Positions 36,139 to 43,613 of a stretch of 47,504 nucleotides of DNA are shown here, one piece after another. Numbering within the stretch: position 1 is the first letter of the stretch; each line of letters opens with the position of its first letter. The translations under genes and the position numbers were made by a program. This DNA comes from Rhodospirillales bacterium (GTDB lineage: Bacteria; Pseudomonadota; Alphaproteobacteria; Acetobacterales; Acetobacteraceae): the NCBI GenBank assembly GCA_028866335.1, contig JAGWIL010000002.1, forward strand, positions 1-47,504, written 5' to 3'. The notes beneath the pieces were generated by a model, which had not been told where the DNA came from, searched no databases, and saw only the letters and a program-made list of their open reading frames with translations.

Positions 36139-38103
36139 CTAGCCCTTTCCGCCGGATCGCATCCGGCGCAACGCCATAAGATCCGCGTCCAGCGCGGTGA
36201 TCAACCCAGGCGTGGTGCCAGCCGTGCGGCGGTCCGGCGCGGGGGTGCGGCCCTTGTTGGGATTGGTGCCGCCATTGGGGGTATCGTCGTCGCCCAGCAC
36301 CGTGTCCTCGTCCTGCCGGACATGATCGGGATCGGTTTTCGTCATGAGATCGGCAATCGCGCCATGGTGCATCTTCATCGCCTTCATCGCCTCACTCATG
36401 CCGTCCAGCGCCTCGGTGATGACGGTGCGGTTCGCGCTCCCAATGGCGCGCCCCGCCTTGCGCAATGGCGCGGGGGCAGCAGGCATGGCGAGTGGACGAC
36501 GACGCGCCTTCCAATCATCATCATCATCATCATCGTCGGCATTGCAGCCGTCGGGGTCAAGAAACTGATCGCCGTCATCGTCCAGACACGGCGCAAAATC
36601 CGCGGCCAGTGAGCGCGCCACCAGGCTCATGACGGCTTTGCCAAATGCGTCAAGGTTGGCCTGTGCGGCCTCTTGGGCATTAAACGGCTCTGCATTGTCA
36701 GAAAGCCATCCATTTGCTTGCCATTGCGCTTGCATCATCAGTTCTGCCATCGCGTGCGTGAAGGCAATGAACGTATCGCCCCAATCATCTTGCAACTCAT
36801 CAGCGGCATTTAAGGATTGGAAGAGCGTATCAAAATCACGCGCCTTGCGGGGCATACGCCCATCCGGAGTCTTGCGATCAGGGCTTGGCATTGCGGCTTT
36901 GGGCGTAGGCGCGTTCTCATGCGCGTGGCCATGCGCAGCATCATCCTCGTGCGTGTGCTCGTGCTCATGCATCGCGTCATTCCCCTGACTTCCCATCGCC
37001 GTGTGACTATGCGTGTGCGTGCCCGTATATTTCGCGTGCGTGCCGTCCTCAGAGACGGCCAGCTCGCCGCCACTGCCCTTGATCAGGCGAGTGTTCATGT
37101 TCGCTCCTTTGCCGTCCTCTGATTCGCCTAGCGCTTTCTGGCGGGCGGCGATACGCTTATCAATAATGGCTTGTTCATCTTTGGTGTATTGGCTGCGCGT
37201 CGCCTCCTGCCCAAAACGCGACGCGGCATTATCGGCATGACTCTTATCCGGCATGGGGAGCTTGTAATTGACGGGATCGCCCCATTCCTCATCCGGCACG
37301 TCTTTCCACGCGCTCGGCTTCGTGACGTTCCCGCCGTCCTTGATCCCGATGCCATACTTCTTTGCCCGTGCCTCTTGGGCCGCCTTGTCATCATCTGTGG
37401 CCGCCTTGGATTGGAGTCGTGTCGCCAAATCTGTCATTGTCTCTATGACCCCCTGGATGGTGTACGGCTGGTCGCTCGCATCGGCGGGGGCCAGCGCAGT
37501 ATGGAGCGCCTTCAATTCGCGGTCAAGCGCCTCACAGAGCGCGTCCGAATGAAGCGATCCCGTGTGCAAGAGGCTGTCAATGCGACTGGCGCGATCCGCC
37601 AGCGCCGTAAGCTCGGAGGGATGTGCGAGCGATTTAATGGAAATGACTGGCGTCTGGGGTTGCGCGCCCCAGGTCACACAGGAAAATTCAAATAATTTCA
37701 CCTGTTTCAGCAATCGGGCATGCTGCGCGCGGTCCCACGTTGCTTCCACCACTTCATAGCCAATCGAGTGTTCAGTCAAAACCTTTTCGGCATAGAGTGT
37801 GAGCACATCGCGAGCCAGCGGCGTATCCGCGAGCGGCACTTCAAAATATAGGCCATAGGGATCTTCTCGCAATACGCTTGGCACCCCTAGCAGTCGCGTG
37901 GAATCATGCATATAGAGGAACTTGATGCGCGGCTGCTTGGATTGCGGCCCTTGCTCGGCCAGGGTCTTTTGGAACGCCCCGGGTAGCACGATATCCTGAT
38001 CGGAGTCAATGATATTGAACGCCGATGCATAGCCGGTGATGATGCCTTGCAGCGTGTCCACATCGCGAATGCCGGAGGAAAGGGCTTTATGTAACATGAT
38101 CAT
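36139..38103 (-). CDS. HK97-type prohead protease fused to DUF6582-like and low-complexity regions
   Basis: 654 residues, far longer than stand-alone S78 proteases (about 200). Residues 12-185 hold the peptidase: GIITGYASAFNIIDSDQDIV, likely catalytic H66 in LYMHDSTRLLG and S113 in EHSIGYEV. Residues 249-326 match the DUF6582 pattern (WKDVPDEEWGDPVNYKLPMP, QYTKDEQAIIDKRIAARQKA). Residues 356-396 are His-rich (HTHSHT, HEHEHTHE, HGHAHE); residues 523-530 are eight Asp coded by a CAT/ATC triplet run near 36520. The fusion could make a protease-scaffold polyprotein; the His-rich and Asp-rich parts suggest metal binding. Confidence 0.85.
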   Translation of the reverse strand: MIMLHKALSSGIRDVDTLQGIITGYASAFNIIDSDQDIVLPGAFQKTLAEQGPQSKQPRIKFLYMHDSTRLLGVPSVLREDPYGLYFEVPLADTPLARDVLTLYAEKVLTEHSIGYEVVEATWDRAQHARLLKQVKLFEFSCVTWGAQPQTPVISIKSLAHPSELTALADRASRIDSLLHTGSLHSDALCEALDRELKALHTALAPADASDQPYTIQGVIETMTDLATRLQSKAATDDDKAAQEARAKKYGIGIKDGGNVTKPSAWKDVPDEEWGDPVNYKLPMPDKSHADNAASRFGQEATRSQYTKDEQAIIDKRIAARQKALGESEDGKGANMNTRLIKGSGGELAVSEDGTHAKYTGTHTHSHTAMGSQGNDAMHEHEHTHEDDAAHGHAHENAPTPKAAMPSPDRKTPDGRMPRKARDFDTLFQSLNAADELQDDWGDTFIAFTHAMAELMMQAQWQANGWLSDNAEPFNAQEAAQANLDAFGKAVMSLVARSLAADFAPCLDDDGDQFLDPDGCNADDDDDDDDWKARRRPLAMPAAPAPLRKAGRAIGSANRTVITEALDGMSEAMKAMKMHHGAIADLMTKTDPDHVRQDEDTVLGDDDTPNGGTNPNKGRTPAPDRRTAGTTPGLITALDADLMALRRMRSGGKG

Positions 38104-38163
38104 GTCCCGTCATACAAAAGCGCCGTCGTGTGGTGGCGCTTAGGATTTCGCGTCGTAACGCGG

Positions 38164-38634
38164 CTACAAGAGGATGATCGCGCCGACCGAATACGTCGCA
38201 CTATTCGCGTTGTTCGCCGTCACCTTGGCTCGCCACGTCCGAGGCAGCACATCGGATGCTGTGGCATTGGCGGCGGCGGTCAGCCCAGGATAGACACGAT
38301 AGATGTTGGTGCTATTCGATGTGACCGCCGCGCCAGTCAGGATCGTGTAGTATTTGCCGCTCACCGGATCTTTGCCGTCAATCTCCAACGTCACGCTACC
38401 CGTCCCGACGGCGGTCATGTCCAGCACGACAATCACGCCGCGCCCATTCGTGTTCGTCTGATCCGCGCTCGTTTGCGTCGTGGTATAGGCCGCCGAAGCC
38501 ACAAGCGTAATGGTATCCTGGTTGGTTGGCTCGACCGCAAGCCCTGATCCTGGGCTGACAAGATGCACCGCCGCGACATTGAGTCCCACTTGCGCTGAGG
38601 TGTTGGGATCGTTGTGAACCGTCGTATTTGCCAT
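38164..38634 (-). CDS. Beta-rich structural protein
   Basis: 156 residues. Strands rich in Thr, Ser, Val (NVAAVHLVSPGSGLAVEPTN, TITLVASAAYTTTQTSADQT, GVIVVLDMTAVGTGSVTLEI) and the segment DGKDPVSGKYYTILTGAAVT, a pattern I know from small phage virion proteins ('l.l.....v.G....v..l.i.g.D..sG.y..iL...a'). Probably a decoration or neck protein. First gene upstream of the protease; the gap of 60 bases contains its stop-proximal sequence only. Confidence 0.6.
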   Translation of the reverse strand: MANTTVHNDPNTSAQVGLNVAAVHLVSPGSGLAVEPTNQDTITLVASAAYTTTQTSADQTNTNGRGVIVVLDMTAVGTGSVTLEIDGKDPVSGKYYTILTGAAVTSNSTNIYRVYPGLTAAANATASDVLPRTWRAKVTANNANSATYSVGAIILL

Positions 38635-38637
38635 CGC

Positions 38638-38931
38638 CTATGCCTCCTGCCGTCGCACAAAGAACGAGCCGCTGATCGCCGCAATATCGGTTCCCGTGCC
38701 GTCCCAGAGATAGGTCGTGCTTCCGGCCTGTGTGACCGTCAGCACGACATGATAATTGCCAACGGAATCTTTCGTGATCTGGCTTGCCGCATACGTCAGC
38801 ACGGTCTCGGTGCCGTCCGGTGTGCGATACGTCAGGCTCACGGTGGTGGGATCGGTCGCCACGCCGCCGACGGTGAACGTCGCCGACAGTTTCACCGCTT
38901 GATTTTCATCGTACACGCTGGTCATGGTCAT
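38638..38931 (-). CDS. Small Ig-like structural protein
   Basis: 97 residues. VKLSATFTVGGVATDPTTVS, LTYRTPDGTETVLTYAASQI and YHVVLTVTQAGSTTYLWDGT follow a single Ig-like or fibronectin-like fold, the typical small virion protein ('v.l...f...g..vDpt.v.l....P.G......'). Such proteins frequently sit at head or fibre surfaces. Lies between the repeat fibre and the 38164 gene with three-base spacing on both sides. Confidence 0.6.
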   Translation of the reverse strand: MTMTSVYDENQAVKLSATFTVGGVATDPTTVSLTYRTPDGTETVLTYAASQITKDSVGNYHVVLTVTQAGSTTYLWDGTGTDIAAISGSFFVRRQEA

Positions 38932-38933
38932 GC

Positions 38934-41021
38934 TTACCCTTTCGCGTCGCGCGCGGTGACGATCCCAGCGGCGGCGTCACTGCCAGCGACGATGCCAAGC
39001 GTCTGTATGGTGGTGGTGATCGCGCCATAAGCCGTGTTGGTTGTGGCCGCGAGTCCGAGCGCGGCATCCGATGATGAGACGGTGCCATATGCGGCGTCAC
39101 TGGAGGTGACGGTGCCAGACGCATATGGCGTAGAGACGGTGCCAGTTTCAGTAATGGCGCTATTCGCCTGGATCGCCTGGCCAGCGGCAATGATGACCGC
39201 CGCCTCGCTGATCGCGGCATTTGCCGTGAGCGACGCGGACACGATCAGCAGCAATGCGGTTTCTGTCAACGCGGCATTGCTGCTGATCGGCGCGGGGCCA
39301 CGCACCTGTGCCGTCGTCACTGCCAACGCGCTCGTGCTGACAACGCTCGCGGCGCTCTGAATGATGCCGGTCTCGCTGATCGCGGCGGTGCTCACGACTG
39401 GCACAGCATCGGCCACCACTTGCGCCACAGCCGCGAGCACTGCGGTGTTTTGCACGCTCGCCGCCAGATCCACCAGTTGCGCCGATGCCCCCAGGGAACT
39501 ATTCGCGATCAGATGAGCGGAGGCCAGGACACATGCCGGTGCGGTGACAATCGCGCTATTCGCCACCGCCGTCGCACTCGGCGCAATGAGGATCGCGCCG
39601 GTTTCACTCAAGTCGCTTTGCGCAACGATCGGCGTCGCTGACGCGCTTTGCAGGATCGCGGTCTCGGCCATGGCGCTGTTCGCCACAATCGCGGCGGCGG
39701 GGCTGATGATGCGCGCCGCTTCAGTGATCTGGCTATTGGCCACGACCGGCGCGGCGGTGATGATCGTGACGGGCTGCCCTGCAATGAGCAAGCTATTCGA
39801 TTGTAGGGACGTGGCGGGCGCGGTAACGATGCCATTCGCCTCAGCGAGGGCACTCGTGCTAACAAAGGCGTCACCAGCGGGGCTGATGAGCGTGGCGCTT
39901 TCAGCCAGCGTGCTATTCGCCGAAAAGGGGGATGCCACACTGATGAGCAGATTCGGCGCGTCAGCCAGCGTGCTATTTGCCTGCACCGCCTGGCCATAGG
40001 CGATGATGGTCACCGGCTGGGTTTCTACTACTGCGCTATTGCTCGTCATTGCAGCGGACGTGCAGATGATCAACGCGGGCGGTGTCTGGACCAGCGCGCT
40101 ATTCGCCTGCACACTGGCGGTTGGGGCAATGACGAGCGCCGCCGTCTCTGCCAGCGCCGCGTTGGCGACCAGCGGATCGGCGTCACTGAGGATCAGCGCC
40201 ACCGTCTCGCTCAGGCCGCTTGCCGCGGCAAGTGGCGCGGTGGGGGCAACCACTTGCGCGGTTTCAGCCAATGCGCTGTTGGCAATGAGCGCCGCGCTCC
40301 CACTCACGATCGCGCTGGACGCAATGCCCACTGGGAAGACAAGTCCCGATGGCGTGACCGTGCCAAATGGCGGGAGGCATATCTTGAATGTCGCGACGAC
40401 GCCACACCATCCCTCGGCGGTGGACACTGTCGCCTTGACCTCGGCGGTGGTGATGGCATTGGCGAGTTGCGAATACGTCGCCTGGCTATTACTAGTGCCG
40501 GTGGCTAGATTACTCTGATTGATCCATCCAGGGGTGATATTCGTGAGGGATTGGGTCCCGGCTTTATAGGCATGCGCCGCAACGAAGAGTTCTGCCGCTT
40601 GCTGGGTGATACCCGTCGTGCCAGAATCAAACGTCGTGCCAGTCGTTGCGCCGTCCGTATGGGCCGCCACATCGAGCGGCGATGCTGTCCACCCATACGG
40701 TGCGTGCCATTCCTCCGCATACAGGACAAAACTATGCGTGCCAGACCAGGAAAACGTGAATGCCGTCGTGCCTGGCGCGGGGCCGCCATGCCCCACGACG
40801 CCATACCAGATCGCGGGTGTTACCTTGCTGGTAGCGTTGCCAAGATCCTCAACCGCTTTGGTAAGCGTGCTCGTCGTGGATTGCGTCTCGCTGTTATTGC
40901 CGACGGTGACATAGCAGAGGACGAGGTTCCCATACTTGACGCCCGCGCCAAACGTGACCGTTGCGCTCGCCGCCGAACCGCTATCATTGAACGCCGTCTG
41001 GACGCGCGTCGGGGTGATCAT
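38934..41021 (-). CDS. Repeat-rich fibre-like structural protein
   Basis: 695 residues. Residues 1-225 are a folded beta-rich head domain (FNDSGSAASATVTFGAGVKY, AFTFSWSGTHSFVLYAEEWH, ITPGWINQSNLATGTSNSQA) of a type common in phage and bacterial surface proteins. Residues about 235-690 are some 20 copies of a repeat of about 20 residues around the core V-x-A-N-S-A-L-A-E-T-A (VANAALAETAALVIAPTASV and variants), likely a beta-solenoid or extended stalk. No collagen repeats are seen. Located between portal-side and protease genes rather than in the tail module, so head fibre or whisker is possible. Confidence 0.7.
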   Translation of the reverse strand: MITPTRVQTAFNDSGSAASATVTFGAGVKYGNLVLCYVTVGNNSETQSTTSTLTKAVEDLGNATSKVTPAIWYGVVGHGGPAPGTTAFTFSWSGTHSFVLYAEEWHAPYGWTASPLDVAAHTDGATTGTTFDSGTTGITQQAAELFVAAHAYKAGTQSLTNITPGWINQSNLATGTSNSQATYSQLANAITTAEVKATVSTAEGWCGVVATFKICLPPFGTVTPSGLVFPVGIASSAIVSGSAALIANSALAETAQVVAPTAPLAAASGLSETVALILSDADPLVANAALAETAALVIAPTASVQANSALVQTPPALIICTSAAMTSNSAVVETQPVTIIAYGQAVQANSTLADAPNLLISVASPFSANSTLAESATLISPAGDAFVSTSALAEANGIVTAPATSLQSNSLLIAGQPVTIITAAPVVANSQITEAARIISPAAAIVANSAMAETAILQSASATPIVAQSDLSETGAILIAPSATAVANSAIVTAPACVLASAHLIANSSLGASAQLVDLAASVQNTAVLAAVAQVVADAVPVVSTAAISETGIIQSAASVVSTSALAVTTAQVRGPAPISSNAALTETALLLIVSASLTANAAISEAAVIIAAGQAIQANSAITETGTVSTPYASGTVTSSDAAYGTVSSSDAALGLAATTNTAYGAITTTIQTLGIVAGSDAAAGIVTARDAKG

Positions 41022-41033
41022 GGCCGCCCCCGA

Positions 41034-41498
41034 TCATACGGATTGCAGCGAATAGGGATAGCAGACAATCGTGGAGCCGGATGCCGGAAACGCCACGCCT
41101 GCGCTATTGAGCGCCTGAAACTCCATTTTCCCCGGCGTCAAGGGCACGCGCCAGATATGGATGCGCTGCGTCGTTCCCGTGGATTCCAGCACAAAGGAGC
41201 CGACCAGTTTGCTGTTTTGTGGCGCGGTCGTTCCCGCCGCAGGCATGATCTCGTAATTCGTGCCGTCCAGCGATGTTGCCATATACAGGCCAATCGTGTT
41301 CCCCAGCGTCGGTGCCGATCCGAACGTGACATCAAGCTCAAAATCAGCATAAAGGGAAAGGTTGCTCGTATTGTCCAGGATCGTGCCGGTCCCGGAGCCG
41401 GTCAAACCAGAGACACTGCCATTGGCGAGGCTATTGAGTTCGCTTGCGAGTACTGTCACACTCGTCAGGTATGCCGCAAGCTTGATCGTCGTGGCCAT
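41034..41498 (-). CDS. Beta-rich structural protein similar in plan to the 34395 product
   Basis: 154 residues. Strands LASELNSLANGSVSGLTGSG, LYADFELDVTFGSAPTLGNT, IGLYMATSLDGTNYEIMPAA and RIHIWRVPLTPGKMEFQALN follow a jelly-roll arrangement seen in small virion proteins ('y.D.el..tf.s.p..g..v.ly...s.DG.nY.'). The recurring 'sG...f.l.n..g...p..g..i...py' ending is present. Part of the structural set 38164-41915. Confidence 0.6.
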   Translation of the reverse strand: MATTIKLAAYLTSVTVLASELNSLANGSVSGLTGSGTGTILDNTSNLSLYADFELDVTFGSAPTLGNTIGLYMATSLDGTNYEIMPAAGTTAPQNSKLVGSFVLESTGTTQRIHIWRVPLTPGKMEFQALNSAGVAFPASGSTIVCYPYSLQSV

Positions 41499-41501
41499 GG
41501 G

Positions 41502-41915
41502 CTACACCTCGACAATCAGCGCCGCCGCCGCCACCTGATATTGGTTGCCAACACTCACGGCCTGGCTTGTCACTGCCTGATAGAAGAGCAAATTTCCCGC
41601 GCTTGAGGCGTCCCAGATGCCGATGCCGGTGACTGTGTAGCTACTGGTCGTCACCGCCGGAAACGTGATCGCGTTGCTATTGCTGATCTGGTCATGGATC
41701 GTATCGGCGTTCTGGCTGATCGCGCTCCATGCGCTTGACGCGACTGTCTGGCGCGCATAGGATGAGCCACTCACCTCCGTGCCCGATCCGGTATTCGCCG
41801 TTGGGGTCGTGCTGAAGAGGCCAATATAGAGATTCGCGGGGGCGGCGGGAAACGTGACCCCTTTTATCCAGGAGAGCAAGTCATCGGCTAAGGCCTTCGC
41901 TGTCGCATTCGCCAT
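41502..41915 (-). CDS. Phage structural protein, HEG-insertion target
   Basis: 137 residues. ALADDLLSWIKGVTFPAAPA, NLYIGLFSTTPTANTGSGTE, SGSSYARQTVASSAWSAISQ and TGIGIWDASSAGNLLFYQAV match a known group of phage virion proteins ('l.vgLft..P...g.gtEvsG..YaR..v' and 'fg.fd..sgG.ll....l'). Its first 12 residues are MANATAKALADD. A truncated, slightly different copy of the same start (MANATAKSLADD) lies 890 bases upstream, on the other side of the homing endonuclease gene. The start codon lies inside the end of the endonuclease gene, and has its own AGGA site. Confidence 0.75.
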   Translation of the reverse strand: MANATAKALADDLLSWIKGVTFPAAPANLYIGLFSTTPTANTGSGTEVSGSSYARQTVASSAWSAISQNADTIHDQISNSNAITFPAVTTSSYTVTGIGIWDASSAGNLLFYQAVTSQAVSVGNQYQVAAAALIVEV

Positions 41916-42621
41916 CTACATTTCCTGCTTTCTTGCGTGTCCAGTTACGCTTGCCTGACTCTGACATTTTTACGCGCGTCTCAGGCGTTGGGGTATATGT
42001 TTGGTGCTTTCCACGTGCTTTTGTCGTTGCTATCCTCGTGGCAATTTGCTCTGGGGTTTGCTTATGCCCAAGCTTTGCAGCACTCATTTTCGCACGCGAT
42101 TCTTCACTAACGCTATGGCCCCGAAGCCCTTGCGTGATCTTTGCTCGCACTTCTGGCGATCTAGGCTTGCCTCTGCGGGCTTTACCCATCTTTTCGCGCA
42201 CGTCAGCAGGCAACGATCGCCCCTTCAGGGTTGCTGATATTTTCGCTCGCACCTCATCAGAGAATGTGCGGCCCTTCTGAATGCATCGCATGCGCTCAAT
42301 TGTTTCTGGCGCATGCCGAAAGCCTAAAGGACTGCCAGCGCGCAAGAGGATGTTATAACTAGGCTTGAGAGTATCAATCCAATGTTGCTCACGAGCAAGG
42401 ATGAGATTCACATCTTCAATCTCTTCAATGAGCGTAAAGGTAAATGCCTCAGAGCCATATTTGTTCCATGCGTGTTGCAGGTGGCGATTCGGATGTTTGC
42501 CGGGGCGAAGATCGCGATGATGTTCATACAGCCGATCTTGAAGGTGTGCTGAACTGCCAACATACTGCTTGCCATTCACAGTGTTGGTAATGGCATAGAT
42601 GCCCATAGGGGGTACAGTCAT
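41881..42621 (-). CDS. GIY-YIG homing endonuclease with NUMOD3 repeats
   Basis: 246 residues from the ATG at 42621 behind AAGGAGT; longer in-frame starts lack a ribosome site. The nuclease domain has GIYAIT (residues 7-12), QYVGSS (19-24), R-L-Y-E-H-H with the catalytic-type Arg, and a C-terminal W-I-D-T-L-K-P-S-Y-N. After it come NUMOD3-type DNA-binding repeats (RTFSDEVRAKISATLKGRSL, KPRSPEVRAKITQGLRGHSV, KQTPEQIATRIATTKARGK). A promoter (TTGTCG-17-TATACT) lies upstream. It overlaps the downstream structural gene by 35 bases. A mobile selfish gene that cuts intron- or gene-less alleles. Confidence 0.93.
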   Translation of the reverse strand: MTVPPMGIYAITNTVNGKQYVGSSAHLQDRLYEHHRDLRPGKHPNRHLQHAWNKYGSEAFTFTLIEEIEDVNLILAREQHWIDTLKPSYNILLRAGSPLGFRHAPETIERMRCIQKGRTFSDEVRAKISATLKGRSLPADVREKMGKARRGKPRSPEVRAKITQGLRGHSVSEESRAKMSAAKLGHKQTPEQIATRIATTKARGKHQTYTPTPETRVKMSESGKRNWTRKKAGNVDGECDSEGLSR

Positions 42622-42724
42622 CGGTCTTACTCCTTGCGGTAAGTCCTTGGTGATGTGGACCGCCAGGATGCCAAGGAGCATCTTTTTAGACTGGTTCATG
42701 AGGCCAATCCTAGACGGCATCTCT

Positions 42725-42753
42725 AGTATATCATTCTCTCTGGCAGGCGACAA
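42725..42753 (-). promoter_or_regulatory. Promoter of the homing endonuclease
   Basis: On the minus strand TTGTCG (42748-42753), 17 bases, TATACT (42725-42730). The predicted start is near 42718, giving a leader of about 100 bases. It overlaps the end of the truncated copy of the structural gene start, so the promoter probably came in with the endonuclease gene. Confidence 0.7.
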
Positions 42754-42805
42754 AGCGGAAATAATACATATCGTCAGCAAGTGACTTTGCGGTGGCATTC
42801 GCCAT
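42731..42805 (-). pseudogene. Truncated 5' copy of the 41502 structural gene
   Basis: A reading frame of 24 codons: MANATAKSLADD followed by MYYFRFVACQRE and a stop. The first 12 residues are the same as the start of the gene at 41915 except S for A, but many codons differ at the third base. It keeps a GGAG ribosome site directly behind the head-morphogenesis stop. This appears to be the original start of the structural gene, cut off by insertion of the endonuclease gene. Confidence 0.75.
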
Positions 42806-42806
42806 A

Positions 42807-43613
42807 TCAGTCTCCTTCGCTCTCCATAATCGCGGCCTGCGCCTCGGTGGGCGTGCCGGTAATGACCCATTCCAGCCAGCACCGGCAGCCGCTTGTCTCA
42901 GATAATGATCCCTGTGGATCGCCAGGGTAGTCCAGCGATTCGCCGCCGACGGTGAACGAGTCCTGCGCGTCAATGGTCATGCCGTCCACGTCGTCGTGCG
43001 TCGCTCGCACGCGATCATCGCCCATCGTGTTCCACGTCTTCGCGCATGAGTAGCCCTGATCCAGCAGGTTCAGGATGCCATCAAATTCGCCCATGCCCCA
43101 CCCCTGGCGTGTCAGATCGCCCGCGATTTGTTCCGCGAAATCCCCCGCGCCGGTCTGGCCGATCCACTGATCAAACAGCGCGGAGACGGCGTCCACGAGG
43201 CCCGCGAGATCCATCCCGTGTGCGATGCCCGCCGTGAGTACCTCTGTCAGCATATCGCCGGTGTGATCTTGCACCCATCCGGCAAGATCGTCCTGATTCG
43301 CGGCAGCCCACTCCGCTGCCGAGGTGCCCGGCATGTCCATGCCCGTCACACCAGCGGCCTCTAGCGATTGCCGCACTGCCGCGCTCGCAGCGGTGGCCGC
43401 GCCGGTGACGAGGGCGACCAGCAGCACCGCCCAGGCATGGCGCTGGCGATCATGGGCCTGTTGCGCGGCCTGTTGCGCTTGATCGGGATCGCCCGCACTA
43501 GTAATGGCCGCACAGACGGCTTGGCGCGTCGCGGCGAATTGCGCCACGACGGCGGCACGGTTCTGCGCCGCTAGCCGATCGCGGGCCGCGTGTGCCGGTG
43601 GGAGGGGACGCAC
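42807..43613 (-). CDS. SPP1 gp7 / Mu F-like head morphogenesis protein
   Basis: 268 residues from a GTG that lies inside the end of the portal gene (43-base overlap). The N-terminal half is Ala-rich helix, with a possible membrane-like or coiled segment (WAVLLVALVTGAATAASAAV). The C-terminal part is the family's conserved core: KTWNTMGDDRVRATHDDVDG, then FTVGGESLDYPGDPQGSLSE and CRCWLEW. Proteins of this family act in head assembly, attached to the portal, and some enter the host with DNA. Follows the portal gene as usual. Confidence 0.88.
   Translation of the reverse strand: MRPLPPAHAARDRLAAQNRAAVVAQFAATRQAVCAAITSAGDPDQAQQAAQQAHDRQRHAWAVLLVALVTGAATAASAAVRQSLEAAGVTGMDMPGTSAAEWAAANQDDLAGWVQDHTGDMLTEVLTAGIAHGMDLAGLVDAVSALFDQWIGQTGAGDFAEQIAGDLTRQGWGMGEFDGILNLLDQGYSCAKTWNTMGDDRVRATHDDVDGMTIDAQDSFTVGGESLDYPGDPQGSLSETSGCRCWLEWVITGTPTEAQAAIMESEGD

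Noticed and set aside
40551..41606. Long forward frame (351 codons) opposite the repeat fibre
   Set aside because: Arg/His/Cys-rich shadow with no ribosome site; the leftward genes have recognisable structure and tight spacing.
41916..42805. Group I intron carrying the homing endonuclease
   Set aside because: Downstream gene has its own ATG and ribosome site and repeats the first 12 codons, so splicing is not needed. I could not find convincing P, Q, R, S core elements by eye; left open in the finding but not called.
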